Assembly: GCF_030272615.1 (NCBI RefSeq)
Contig: NW_026729335.1
Location: 25,001 to 45,000, forward strand
Direction of reading: 5' to 3'
Origin: Cryptomeria japonica
Taxonomy: Eukaryota > Streptophyta > Pinopsida > Cupressales > Cupressaceae
Length of the DNA stretch: 20,000 bases
Shown here in pieces: positions 9,186 to 17,118 of the stretch; position 1 is the first letter of the stretch; each line of letters starts with the position of its first letter. A program made the translations under genes and the position numbers. The notes under the pieces were generated by a model. The model worked only from the letters and a program-made list of their open reading frames with translations. It was not told where the DNA came from and did no database searches.

Positions 9186-9312
9186 GTGAGCACCTTCGAC
9201 CACACCTTGTAGCACACCAAACTCTGACTTTCGACTTCATCCGCAATGCAGGGTCTTTGAGGTTGGCGCAATGCGCACAACCAGGGGAGTCGACCCATCA
9301 AACCCAACACCT

Positions 9313-9324
9313 CCCCTATATAAG
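9313..9324 (-). promoter_or_regulatory. Pol I-like initiator, copy 8
   Basis: First copy right of the minisatellite. The terminal stem is 7 bp: AGGGGAG 9283-9289 with CTCCCCT 9311-9317. The second dyad at 9261-9282 has perfect GGTTG/CAACC and GCGC/GCGC arms, loop AAT and one bulged A. Confidence 0.5.
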
Positions 9325-9469
9325 CTATTTGTCTGATTCTCATACATGCGTAGCCTGCAGGAGCAATTAGGACATCGACCCCAACTTTCGGCTTCTAAAC
9401 GAAAACAAGGTCTTTGAGGTTGGTGTAATGCGAACAACTAGGGGAGTCAACCCATCAAACCCAACACCT

Positions 9470-9481
9470 CCCCTATATAAG
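9470..9481 (-). promoter_or_regulatory. Pol I-like initiator, copy 9
   Basis: The core is intact. The second dyad is weakened here (GGTTGGTGTAATGCGAACAAC), the poorest pairing among the 157-bp class, so this copy may be decaying. Confidence 0.45.
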
Positions 9482-9626
9482 CTATTTGTCTGATTCTCAT
9501 ACATGTGTAGTCTACAGGAGCAATTAGGACATCGACCCCAACTTTTGACTTCTTAACGAAAACAAGGTCTTTGAGGTTGACGTAATGCGCACAACCAGGG
9601 GAGTCGACCCATCAAACCCAACACCT

Positions 9627-9638
9627 CCCCTATATAAG
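9627..9638 (-). promoter_or_regulatory. Pol I-like initiator, copy 10
   Basis: The core and the AGGGGAG/CTCCCCT stem are intact. The flank has GTCCGATTC, whereas neighbours 9, 11 and 12 have GTCTGATTC. Confidence 0.5.
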
Positions 9639-9783
9639 CTATTTGTCCGATTCTCATACATGTGTAGCCTACAGGAGCCATTAGGACATTGACCCCAACT
9701 TTTGACTTCTTAACGAAAACAAGGTCTTTGAGGTTGGCGTAATGCGCACAACCAAGGGAGTTGACCCATCAAACCCAACACCT

Positions 9784-9795
9784 CCCCTATATAAG
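9784..9795 (-). promoter_or_regulatory. Pol I-like initiator, copy 11
   Basis: The core is intact. The stem's left arm reads AAGGGAG rather than AGGGGAG, so one pair weakens. The 63-bp insertion that lengthens the next interval to 220 bp lies on its right. Confidence 0.48.
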
Positions 9796-10003
9796 CTATT
9801 TGTCTGATTCTCATACATGTGTAGCCTGCAACAACGATTAGGACATCCACCCCAACTTCTGAATTCGTCTGCGTTGACCGCACCAAAGGTGCACGCCTTG
9901 GTGCTCACCAAAATCCGACTTCCGACTTCTTCTGCTATGCGGGGTCTTTGAGGTTGGCGCAGTGCGCACAACCAGGGGAGTCAACCCACCGAATGCAACA
10001 CCT

Positions 10004-10015
10004 CCCCTATATAAG
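10004..10015 (-). promoter_or_regulatory. Pol I-like initiator, copy 12
   Basis: Core, AGGGGAG stem and second dyad (GGTTGGCGCAGTGCGCACAA) are all intact. The copy follows the 220-bp interval. Confidence 0.5.
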
Positions 10016-10160
10016 CTATTTGTCTGATTCTCATACATGCGTAGACTGCAGCAATGATTAGGACATCCACCCCAACTTTTGACTTCTTAAACAAGACAGG
10101 GTCTTTGAAGTTGGTGCAGTGCACACAACCAGGGGAGTCGACCCATCAAACGCAACACCT

Positions 10161-10173
10161 CCCCTATATAAAG
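10161..10173 (-). promoter_or_regulatory. Pol I-like initiator, copy 13, one extra A
   Basis: The core is TATATAAAG on the plus strand, one base longer than in all other copies. In the second dyad (10110-10129) GCGC/GCGC has become GTGC/GCAC, a paired change that keeps the stem. This is the copy farthest from the 188-bp array. Confidence 0.48.
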
Positions 10174-10235
10174 CTATTTGTCCGATTCTCATACGTGTAG
10201 TCTGCAGCAGCGATTAGGACATCGACCCCAACTTC

Positions 10236-10432
10236 CGAATTCGTTTGCATTGACCGCACCAAAGGTGCACGCCTTGGTGTGCACCTTGGAGTGCACTTTG
10301 GTGCTCACCTCGGTGCACACTTTGGTGTGCACCTCGGTGTGCACCAAAGGTGCGCACCTTGGAGCGCACCAAAGGTGTACACTTTGGAGCGCACCACATA
10401 GGGTCTTTGAGAGGTTGGCGCAGTGCGCACAC
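10236..10432. repeat. Short GTGCACC dyad cluster and truncated promoter module
   Basis: A run of GGTGTGCACC, GGTGCACACTTTGG and GGTGCGCACCTTGG phrases in short inverted order begins after CCGCACCAAAGGTGCACGCC, the phrase also seen in the 220-bp unit. From about 10399, GGGTCTTTGAGAGGTTGGCG and CAGTGCGCACA mark the start of another promoter module. It breaks off before the TATA core, where the G-rich minisatellite begins. Confidence 0.7.
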
Positions 10433-12160
10433 CAAGGTGGGTGTTGAGGTGCGTGCCGAGGTGGGTGGGTGCTAGGGTGCGCTCCATGGTGGGTGCCAGG
10501 GTGGGTGCGTGCTAGGGTGGATTCCAAAGAGGGTCATAGGGTGGGTGCCAAGGTGGGTTGGTGATATAGTGGGTTCAAAGGTGGGTACTAGGGTGGGTTC
10601 CAAGGTGGGTCACAAGTTGGGTGCCAGGATGCGTGGGTGTTAGGTTGGGTGCCAAGGTGGGCTCCTGCGTGGGTGGGTGCTAGGGTGGGTTTCAAGGTGG
10701 ACGCGAGGGCGGGTGCCAAGGTGGGTAACAAGTTGGGTGTTAGGATGGGTGAGTGCTAGAGTGGGTGCCAAGGTGGGTGGGTGCTAAGGTGGATGCCAAG
10801 GTGGTTCACAGGGTGGGTGGGTTCTAGGGTGAGTTCCAAGGTGGGTCACAGGTTTAGTGCTAGGGTGCGTGTCAAGGCGGGTGTCGAGGTGCCTGGGTGC
10901 TAGGGTGTGGATGCCAATGTGGGTCATAGGGTGGGTACTAGGGTGGGCTGCAATGTGGGTGCCAAGGTGGGTAACATGCTCGGTTGGTTCTAAATTGGGT
11001 GTCAGGGTGGGTGTGCACCCACCTTGCCCGAGGTGGGTGCCAAGGTGCCAGTGTGGGTGGGTGCTAAGGTGGATGCCAAGGTGGGTGAGAAGGTGGGTGA
11101 TAGGTTGAGTGGTAGGATGGGTGGGTGCCAAGATGGGTCACAGGGTGGGTGCAAGGGTGGGTAGGTGCTAGGGTTGGTGTCAGGGTGGGTGGGTGCTAGG
11201 TTGGGTTCCAAGGTGGGTGCGAGGGTGAGTGTCAAGGTGGGTCACAGGTTAGGTGCTAGGATGGGTGAGTGCTAGGGTGCAAAGGTGCCAGGGTGGGTGC
11301 TAGGATGGGTCGATGCTAGGGTGAGTGGCAAGGTGGGTCCACAAGTGTCAAGGTGGGTGCCGAGGTGGGTGCCAACTTGGGTTCCAAGGTGGGTGCCAAG
11401 TGGGCGACTGCTATGGTGGATGCCAAGGTGGGTCACGGGGTGGGTGCCAAGTTGCTAGGTTGTGTTCCAAGGTGGGTGCCAACGTGGCTGCTAGGGTGCG
11501 TGGGTTAAAGGGTGTGTCACAACGTGGGTGCCAGGATGGGTGCGCACCCACACTGGCCAAGACGGGTGCAAGGTTGGGTTCCAAGCCCGGTCACAGGCTG
11601 GGTGCTAGGATGGGTGGGTGCCAAGGTGGGCACCAGGGTGGGTGCACCCACCCTGGCCAAGGTGGGTCACGGGGTGGGTCCTAGGGTGGGTAACAGGGTG
11701 GGTACTAAGGTGCGTGCCAAGGTGGGTCATGGGGTGGGTGCCAAGGTGGGCACCAGGGTGGGTGTGCACCAACCCTAGCCAGGGTAGGTCACGGGGTGGT
11801 TGTCGGGGTGGGCGTCAAGGAGCCAAGGTGGGTGGCAAGTAGCCAAGTTGCGTGCCAAGGTGGGTGTCGGGGTGGGTGCCAAGGATCCAAGGTGGGTGCC
11901 AAGGAACCAAGGTGGGTGTCTGGGTGGGTGCCGAGGTGGGAGCCAGGGTGGGTCCCAAGGTGAGTGCAAAGGTGGGTGCCAGGGTCAAGGTGAGTGCCAA
12001 TGTGGGTTCCAAGGTGCCAGGGTCAGGGTGAGTGCCAATGTGGGTTCAAAGGTGCTAAGTTGGGTGCGAGGTTGGGTGCGAGGGTGGGTGGGTGCCAAGG
12101 TGTGCTAGGTGGAAGCCCGGGTGGGTCGGCATCCCATGGGTGTCGAGTTGGGTGCCTGAT
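10433..12160 (+). repeat. G-rich GGTGGGTGCC minisatellite
   Basis: About 1.7 kb of loosely periodic phrases such as GGTGGGTGCCAAGG, GGTGGGTGCTAGGG and GGTGGGTCACAGG, with variable spacing and many substitutions. The plus strand is strongly G-rich and contains canonical four-run G-quadruplex patterns, for example G3-T-G3-TGCTA-G3-T-G3 at 10671-10689. Low stop density leaves open frames on both strands; none is credible. The segment from 11644 onward is repeated at 17678. Confidence 0.9.
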
Positions 12161-12540
12161 GGGTGCTTCTTGTCAAGTTTTAGTCGTCGGGACTCATTTC
12201 GAGCCTTAGAGGTCGTTTCTTGTCCGGTTGCCCTGTCTTCGACCTGGGAACCCAATTTTGGTCCTCGGGTCCCATTTTTTTTTGTCTCGCATCCCACTTT
12301 TGGCCTGTGGCCTTTTCGGGGTCGATTCTCGTTTTGGGCATCAGAGCATGTTTCTTCTCCTAAAACCCAATATTTGTTTATTAAGTCTCGGAACACATTT
12401 TTGTTCTCGTGGACCCATCATGGGTCTTGGAACGCATTTGTGGTCCTTGGGTCCCATTTTGCATCCCGAAACTTGTGTTTTGGTGCTTGATCCCTATTTT
12501 GGGTGCCCACCTTGCACCAAGTGCGCACCCGGGGCAAACC
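12161..12540. other. Low-copy spacer block before 5S, no gene seen
   Basis: A change to T-rich, mixed sequence without tandem structure. Two loosely similar phrases can be seen (TCCTCGGGTCCCATTTTT near 12260 and TCCTTGGGTCCCATTTTGC near 12442), plus a small palindrome GACCCAT-C-ATGGGTC at 12412-12426. Its open frames match no family I know. It recurs at 18195-18574. Confidence 0.6.
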
Positions 12541-12870
12541 GAGCGCCTTGGTGCACCGGGGCAAGATCGAGCGTGCACCCGAGGCGCCCCGAACATGCAC
12601 CAAGGTGCACTCGGCCCACATGTGAGCGCAGGTCGTTGCGCCCGAGGTGGTGTGTGGGCACCGCGTTGCAGACGGGACACTGCACGCACACGACGCCCCG
12701 TCCAGGTGCACGCACGTAGGCCGGGCCGGGTGCACACCCGACGCCCTAGCAAGGTGCGCGCACCCGGGCAGGGCTCACACTTGGCGAACGGGGCGCACTT
12801 CGCGAGGGAGGGTGTGCACCTCGACGGGGGTGGGTGGCCGGGGTGGATTCGCACGTGGGTCGCGGTTTGC
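12541..12870. other. GC-rich 5S upstream spacer
   Basis: Very CpG-rich sequence with scattered GTGCGCACC and GGTGCACC phrases (GTGCGCACCCGGGGCAAACC at 12510, shared with the 13.6-17.5 kb modules). No tandem unit is evident. It ends in TCGCGGTTTGC just before the putative 5S promoter. Confidence 0.55.
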
Positions 12871-12898
12871 TAAGTACACACTGCGACAAGCTCATAAC
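12871..12898 (+). promoter_or_regulatory. 5S rRNA upstream promoter, copy 1
   Basis: TAAGTA starts exactly at -28 (12871), where plant 5S genes usually carry a TATA-like box, and C occupies -1 (12898). The 5' flank is identical in copy 2. Confidence 0.6.
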
Positions 12899-13017
12899 GG
12901 GTGCGATCATACCAGCGTTAGTGCACCGGATCCCATCAGAACTCCGCAGTTAAGCGCGCTTGGGCCGGAGTAGTACTGGGATGGGTGACCTCCCGGGAAG
13001 TCCCGGTGTTGCACCCT
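12899..13017 (+). rRNA. 5S ribosomal RNA, copy 1
   Basis: This is a full-length plant 5S rRNA gene of 119 bases, encoding the small RNA of the large ribosomal subunit made by RNA polymerase III. It opens GGGTGCGATCATACCAGC, continues through CACCGGATCCCATCAGAACT and closes GTGTTGCACCC; the ends pair GGGTGC/GCACCC as helix I. Internal promoter elements are intact: box A GTTAAGCGCGCTTGGG at 12949-12964 and box C GGATGGGTGACC at 12979-12990. No substitution suggests a pseudogene. Unlike ordinary 5S arrays with units of a few hundred bp, the next copy is 6,034 bp away within large-repeat spacer, which suggests 5S linked into a 35S intergenic spacer. It lies on the strand opposite to the predicted Pol I starts. 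Confidence 0.97.
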
Positions 13018-13029
13018 TTCTTAGTTTTT
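13017..13029 (+). terminator. Pol III terminator of 5S copy 1, first T-run interrupted
   Basis: The 3' flank reads TTTCTTAGTTTTT. A C at 13020 splits the first T-run, leaving TTTTT at 13025-13029 as the effective Pol III stop. Copy 2 has an unbroken T6 at this place. Confidence 0.75.
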
Positions 13030-13469
13030 CGCCGGGCGTCGCAATGCTATTTGAATAAACCTTTTGCCCGTTTGCGTTCTCGTCGGGGCCGGGCCGGGCC
13101 GGGGTGCGCTGCCCGCACTACCGCGCGCGCGGGGGCGACACCGAGCGCGCACCCGAGGCGCCCCGAGCACACAGGCCACGGTGCAACCCGGGCGTTGTGC
13201 GCGCACCCCGGTGCGCCCGAGGTGCTGCGCGCGCACCCAGGTGAAATCGGTGTGCACCTCGGCCAGTGCGCGCTCGGTCGAGTCGCGCACGTTGGCCAAG
13301 GTGCACGGTGATGTTTCTTACTCTAAGGTTCCGCACCAGACGCCCGGGACAGGTGAGCGAAGCTGGGCGGGGCCGGGTGCGCGGCCGGGGCAGGTGCACG
13401 CAGCTGGAGAGAGCTTTGGAGCACACCAGAGGTGCGCACCTTGGAGCACACTTCGGAGCGCACCAATGA
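13030..13469. other. GC-rich 5S downstream spacer
   Basis: A short A/T patch (CTATTTGAATAAACC near 13048) is followed by extremely CpG-rich sequence including GGGCCGGGCCGGGCCGGGG and GCGCGCGGGGG. From about 13420 the phrases GGAGCACACCAGAGGTGCGC and CACCTTGGAGCACACTTCGG introduce the downstream module family. No gene is recognised. Confidence 0.6.
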
Positions 13470-13575
13470 TGCGCTCCATTCAAAAGTTTCCTGAAAAGGC
13501 AAAAAAAGTTGAGATTATAGAATTTCCCACTTGAGAGATTGTAAAAAAAAAAAATTTAAAATGAAGGAAACGCGG
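13470..13575. repeat. A/T island 1, diverged
   Basis: GATGCGCTCCATTCAAAAGTT, CTGAAAAGGCAAAAAAAG, a 12-base A run near 13543 and ATTTAAAATGAAGG make a sharp A/T-rich break in GC-rich DNA. The ends (GATGCGCT, then CGCGGGTGCC) match the islands at 15.7-17.6 kb but the interior differs. It recurs at 19504. Confidence 0.75.
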
Positions 13576-14205
13576 GTGCCAAGGTGTGCGCGCCCGGGTG
13601 CGCAGCCCAGCCAAGGTGTGCGCACCAAGGCGCCCACCCTGGCGAAGGTGCACGCAAGGTGCGCACCCGAGGCAAACCGGACAATTAACCCAACTTTCGA
13701 CTTCGCGCGCACCTGCGCACCTTGGAGCGCACTTCGGAGCGCTCCTTGTTGCGCACCAATCTTGGGCACCTCGGAGTGCACCATGGCGCCCACCAAGGTG
13801 CGCACCCGGGGCAAACCGAGCTCCGACTTCGTGCGCACCTTGGAGCGCACGAAAGGTGCGCACCATGGCGCCCACCAAGGTGCGCAGCCCAGCCAAGGCG
13901 TGCGCATCAAGGTGCGCACCCTGGCGAAGGTGCGCACCCGGGGCAAACCGAGCTCCGACTTCGTGCGCACCTTGGAGCGCACAAAGGGTGCGCAACCCAG
14001 CCAAGGTGTGCGCACCCCGGGCAAACCGAGCTCCGAATCGTGCGCACCTTGGAGCACACTTCGGAGCCCTCCTTGGTGCGCACCGATGTTGCGCACCTCG
14101 GAGCGCACCCGGGGAAAACAATGCAATTAACCCGACTTTCGACTTCGTGGGCACCTCGGAGCGCTCTCGGGTTCGCACCTCGGAGCACACCGAGGTGCGC
14201 ACCTT
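13576..14205. repeat. GTGCGCACC module mosaic, left part
   Basis: Reordered modules: CAGCCCAGCCAAGGTGTGCG, CACCCTGGCGAAGGTG, GTGCGCACCCGGGGCAAACC, GAGCTCCGACTTCGTGCGC and CACCTTGGAGCGCAC. The palindromic core GGTGCGCACC recurs throughout. Very long open frames on both strands, over 700 codons, run through this and the following segment; their overlapping frames and Ala/Arg/Pro/Gly/His/Thr bias mark them as artefacts. Confidence 0.88.
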
Positions 14206-14256
14206 TGATGCGCTGCCTTCACCAATTTCCAGAAAAGGCAAGAAAACATTGAGAAG
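14206..14256. repeat. A/T island 2, truncated
   Basis: GATGCGCTGCCTTCACCAAT, TTCCAGAAAAGGCAAGAAAA and CATTGAG are present, but the TTTTAAAATTTCC half is missing. GTGCGCACC modules resume directly. Confidence 0.75.
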
Positions 14257-15688
14257 GTGTGCGCACCGAGGTGCCCACCCTGGCGAAGGTGCACGCGAGG
14301 TGCGCACCCGGGGCAAACCGGGCTCCGACTTCGTGCACGCCATGCTGCGCACCTTGGAGGGCCATGGTGCGCACCTTGGAGCACACTTCGGAGCGCTCAA
14401 TGGTGCCCAACCCAGCCAAGGTGCCCACCGCGGCGAAGGTGCACGCGAGGTGCGCACCCGGGGCAAACCGGGCTCCGACTTCGTGCACGCCGCACCTTGG
14501 AGCACACTTCGGAGCGCTCCTTGGTGCGCACCAGGGCGCGCAACCCAGCCGAGGTGCCCACCCCGGCGAAGGTGCACGCGGGGTGCGCACCCGAGGCAAA
14601 CCGGGCTCCGACTTCGTGCACGCCATGGTGCCCACCGCGGCGAAGGTGCACGCGAGGTGCGCACCCGGGGCAAACCGGGCTCCGACTTCGTGCACGCCGC
14701 ACCTTGGAGCACACTTCGGAGCGCTCCTTGGTGCGCACCAGGGCGCGCAACCCAGCCGAGGTGCCCACCCCGGCGAAGGTGCACGCGAGGTGCGCACCCG
14801 GGGCAAACCGGGCTCCGACTTCGTGCACGCCATGGTGCCCACCGCGGCGAAGGTGCACGCGAGGTGCGCACCCGGGGCAAACCGGGCTCCGACTTCGTGC
14901 ACGCCGCACCTTGGAGCACACTTCGGAGCGCTCCTTGGTGCGCACCATGGTGCCCACCAGGGCGCGCAACCCCGCCGAAGGTGCACGCGAGGTGCGCACC
15001 CGGGGCAAACCGGGCTCCGACTTCGTGCACGCCGCACCTTGGAGCACACTTCGGAGCGCTCCTTGGTGCGCACCAGGGCGCGCAACCCCGCCGAAGGTGC
15101 ACGCGAGGTGCGCACCCGGGGCAAACCGGGCTCCGACTTCGTGCACGCCATGGTGCGCACCAGGGTGCCCACCGCGGCGAAGGTGCGCACCCGGGGCAAA
15201 CCGGGCTCCGACTTCGTGCACGCCGCACCTTGGAGCACACTTCGGAGCGCTCCTTGGTGCGCACCAGGGCGCGCAACCCAGCCGAGGTGCCCACCCCGGC
15301 GAAGGTGCACGCGAGGTGCGCACCCGGGGCAAACCGGGCTCCGACTTCGTGCACGCCATGGTGCCCACCGCGGCGAAGGTGCGCACCCGGGGCAAACCGG
15401 GCTAGGACTTCGTGCACGCCGCACCTTGGAGCACACTTCGGAGCGCTCCTTGGTGCGCACCATGGTGCCCACCAGGCCGCGCAACCCAGCCAAGGTGTGC
15501 GCACCAAGGTGCACGCGAGGTGCGCACCCGGGGCAAACCGGGGTCCGGCTTCGTGCACGCCGCACCTTGGAGCACACATCGGGGCGCTCCCGGGTTCGCA
15601 CCGGCGTTGCGCACCGTGGTGGGCACCTCGGAGCGCACCGTGGTGGGCACCTCGGAGCACACCAAGGTGGGCAGCGAGGTGCGCACCT
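14257..15688. repeat. GTGCGCACC module array with 207-bp periodicity
   Basis: The GCACACTTCG landmark falls at 14381, 14502, 14709, 14916, 15044, 15235 and 15431. Two intervals are exactly 207 bp; others are 121-196 bp and arise by loss of whole modules. The full module order is GCACCTTGGAGCACACTTCG, CGCTCCTTGGTGCGCACCAG, GCGCGCAACCCAGCCGAGG, TGCCCACCCCGGCGAAGG, GGTGCGCACCCGGGGCAAAC and GGCTCCGACTTCGTGCACGC. Copies are nearly identical, indicating recent expansion. Confidence 0.9.
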
Positions 15689-15795
15689 TTGATGCGATGC
15701 CTTCACTAATTTCCATAAAAGGCAAAAGAAAACGAGATTTTAAAATTTCCGTTTTGAAAGATAGTGAGAAAAAGGGAATGCTGGTGCCATCTTGA
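15689..15795. repeat. A/T island 3
   Basis: GATGCGATGCCTTCACTAAT, AAAAGGCAAAAGAAAACGAG, ATTTTAAAATTTCCGTTTTG, AAAGATAGTGAG and the end GTGCCATCTTGAGCCCGCCC. It lacks the AAAACGG arm that closes the hairpin in later islands. Confidence 0.8.
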
Positions 15796-15921
15796 GCCCG
15801 CCCTGGTGCGCAGCCCAGCCAAGGTGTGCGCACCAAGGTGCCCACCCTGGCGAAGGTGCGCGCCCGGGCAATTAACCCAACTTCCAACTTCGCGCGCGCC
15901 AGGGTGGGAGCGCACCCAACA

Positions 15922-16010
15922 ACCGGGCCTGGGAAGAGCCAATGCGAGAAACCCCACCAAACGCTCTGACAAAAAAAGAGGGGGCGCTCCAGTAACCCCG
16001 CTTCGGAGCG
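15922..16010. repeat. 89-bp module, copy 1 (pair with 16391)
   Basis: ACCGGGCCTGGGAAGAGCC, AATGCGAGAAACCCCACCAA, ACGCTCTGACAAAAAAAGAG and CCCCGCTTCGGAGCG. It occurs again at 16391-16479, offset 469 bp, and nowhere else I could see in the window. No function is recognised; it is part of a roughly 470-480 bp repeat unit. Confidence 0.8.
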
Positions 16011-16180
16011 CACCCTGGGCAAACCCAGCCAGGGTGCCCACCCCGGCCAAGGTGCAGGCGAGGTGCGCACCCGGGGCAAACCGGGCTCCGACAACGTGCA
16101 CGCCGCACCTTGGAGCACACTTCGTAGCGCTCCCGGGTGCGCACCTCAGAGCACACCAAGGTGGGCAGCGAGGTGCGCAC

Positions 16181-16290
16181 CTTTGATGCGCTGCCTTCAC
16201 TAATTTCCAGAAAAGGCAAAAAAAAGAGGAGATTTTAAAATTTCCGTTTTGAAAGATAGTGAAAAAAACGGAACGCGGGTGCCATCTTGA
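16181..16290. repeat. A/T island 4 with hairpin
   Basis: Complete island. CCGTTTT at 16244-16250 pairs with AAAACGG at 16265-16271. It is preceded by the palindrome ATTTTAAAAT and followed by GCGGGTGCCATCTTGAGCCC. Confidence 0.82.
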
Positions 16291-16390
16291 GCCCGCCCGG
16301 GTGCACAGCCCAGGTAAGGTGCCCACCCTGGCAAAGGTGCGCACCCGGGCAATTAACCCTACTTCCGACTTCGTGCGCGCCAGGGTGGCA

Positions 16391-16479
16391 ACCGGGCCTG
16401 GGAAGAGCCAATGCGAGAAACCCCACCAAACGCTCCGACAAAAAAAGAGGCGGCGCTCCAATAACCCCGCTTCGGAGCG
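16391..16479. repeat. 89-bp module, copy 2
   Basis: Second copy of the module at 15922, with small changes (GCTCCGAC for GCTCTGAC, GAGGCGGC for GAGGGGGC). With the islands on either side it defines tandem units of about 484 and 474 bp. Confidence 0.8.
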
Positions 16480-16654
16480 CAGCCGGGGCAAACCCAGCCA
16501 AGGTGCCCACCCCGACGAAGGTGCACGCGAGGTGCGCACCCGGGGCAAACCGGGCTCCGACAACGTGCACGCAGCACCTTGGAGCACACTTCGAAGCACT
16601 CCCGGGTGCCCACCGGCGTTGCGCACCGTGGTGGGCAGCGAGGTGCGCACCTTT

Positions 16655-16762
16655 GATGCGCTGCCTTCACTAATTTCCAGAAAAGGCAAAAAAAAATGAG
16701 ATTTTAAAATTTCCGTTTTGAAAGATAGTGAAAAAAACGGAACGCGGGTGCCATCTTGAGCC
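16655..16762. repeat. A/T island 5 with hairpin
   Basis: Complete island; hairpin 16713-16740 (CCGTTTT with AAAACGG). The A run after AAAAGGC is nine bases, longer than in island 4. Confidence 0.82.
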
Positions 16763-17006
16763 CGCCCTGGTGCGCAGCCCAGGCAAGGCATGCGCACCAA
16801 GGTGCCCACCCGCGGTGCACACCCGGGGCAAACCGGGCTCCGACTTCGTGCAGGCCGCACCTTGGAGCACACTTCGGAGCGCTCCTTGGTGCGCACCATG
16901 GTGCCCACCAGGGCGCACCCGGGGCAAACCGGGCTCCGACTTCGTGCACGCCGCACCTTGGAGCACACATCGGAGCGCTCCCAGGTTCGCACCAGCGTTG
17001 CGCACC

Positions 17007-17118
17007 TTTGATGCGCTGCCTTCACTAATTTCCAGAAAAGGCAAAAAAAAACGATATTTTAAAATTTCCGTTCTGAAAGATAGTGAAAAAAACGGAACGC
17101 GGGTGCCATCTTGAGCCC
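17007..17118. repeat. A/T island 6, one stem change
   Basis: Complete island, about 352 bp after island 5. The left stem arm is CCGTTCT rather than CCGTTTT, so the hairpin has a mismatch. The interior reads ACGATATTTTAAAATTTCCG. Confidence 0.8.

Larger units (their letters stand above)
9186..10235. repeat. 157-bp tandem repeat, promoter-bearing units
   Basis: Cores at 9317, 9474, 9631 and 9788 are 157 bp apart; then come a 220-bp interval to 10008 and 157 bp to 10165. The unit is a shortened 311-bp unit: it keeps GGGTCTTTGAGG, the dyad, AGGGGAGTCGACCC, the core, TCTCATACATG and GGACATCGACCCCAACTT but lacks the GGTCATCGGACCC part. The 220-bp unit has an extra GGTGCACGCCTTGGTG-type segment and is intermediate in form. 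Confidence 0.9.

Noticed and set aside
8346-9370. Open frames of 212-322 codons in the 38/52-bp minisatellite
   Set aside because: The unit has no stop in several frames and its length is not a multiple of three, so all frames cycle through the same peptides. This is a repeat artefact.
6039-10173. TATATAAG as plus-strand Pol II TATA boxes
   Set aside because: Not excluded, but less favoured. The conserved CCTCCCC lies on the wrong side for a Pol II core yet fits TATATAGGGG on the minus strand, and no coding gene follows.
10433-12160. Telomere-like G-rich repeat
   Set aside because: Phrases are GGTGGGTGCC/GGTGCTAGGG with variable spacing; there are no runs of the plant telomere unit TTTAGGG.
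12092-12490. 132-codon open frame before the 5S gene, repeated at 18126
   Set aside because: The repetition is due to the macrorepeat. The translation is low in recognisable features, begins inside the G-rich minisatellite and overlaps minus-strand frames of similar length.
13540-13575. Poly-A run as the tail of a retroposed element (SINE)
   Set aside because: No target-site duplication or Pol III boxes are seen upstream. The A runs lie inside a repeated island with conserved sequence on both sides.
13480-15709. Open frames of 726 codons (minus) and 707 codons (plus) across the same DNA
   Set aside because: Several overlapping frames on both strands are open at once. The products are low-complexity Ala/Arg/Pro/Gly/His/Thr/Cys strings dictated by the GTGCGCACC repeat, which lacks stop codons. 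No domain is seen.
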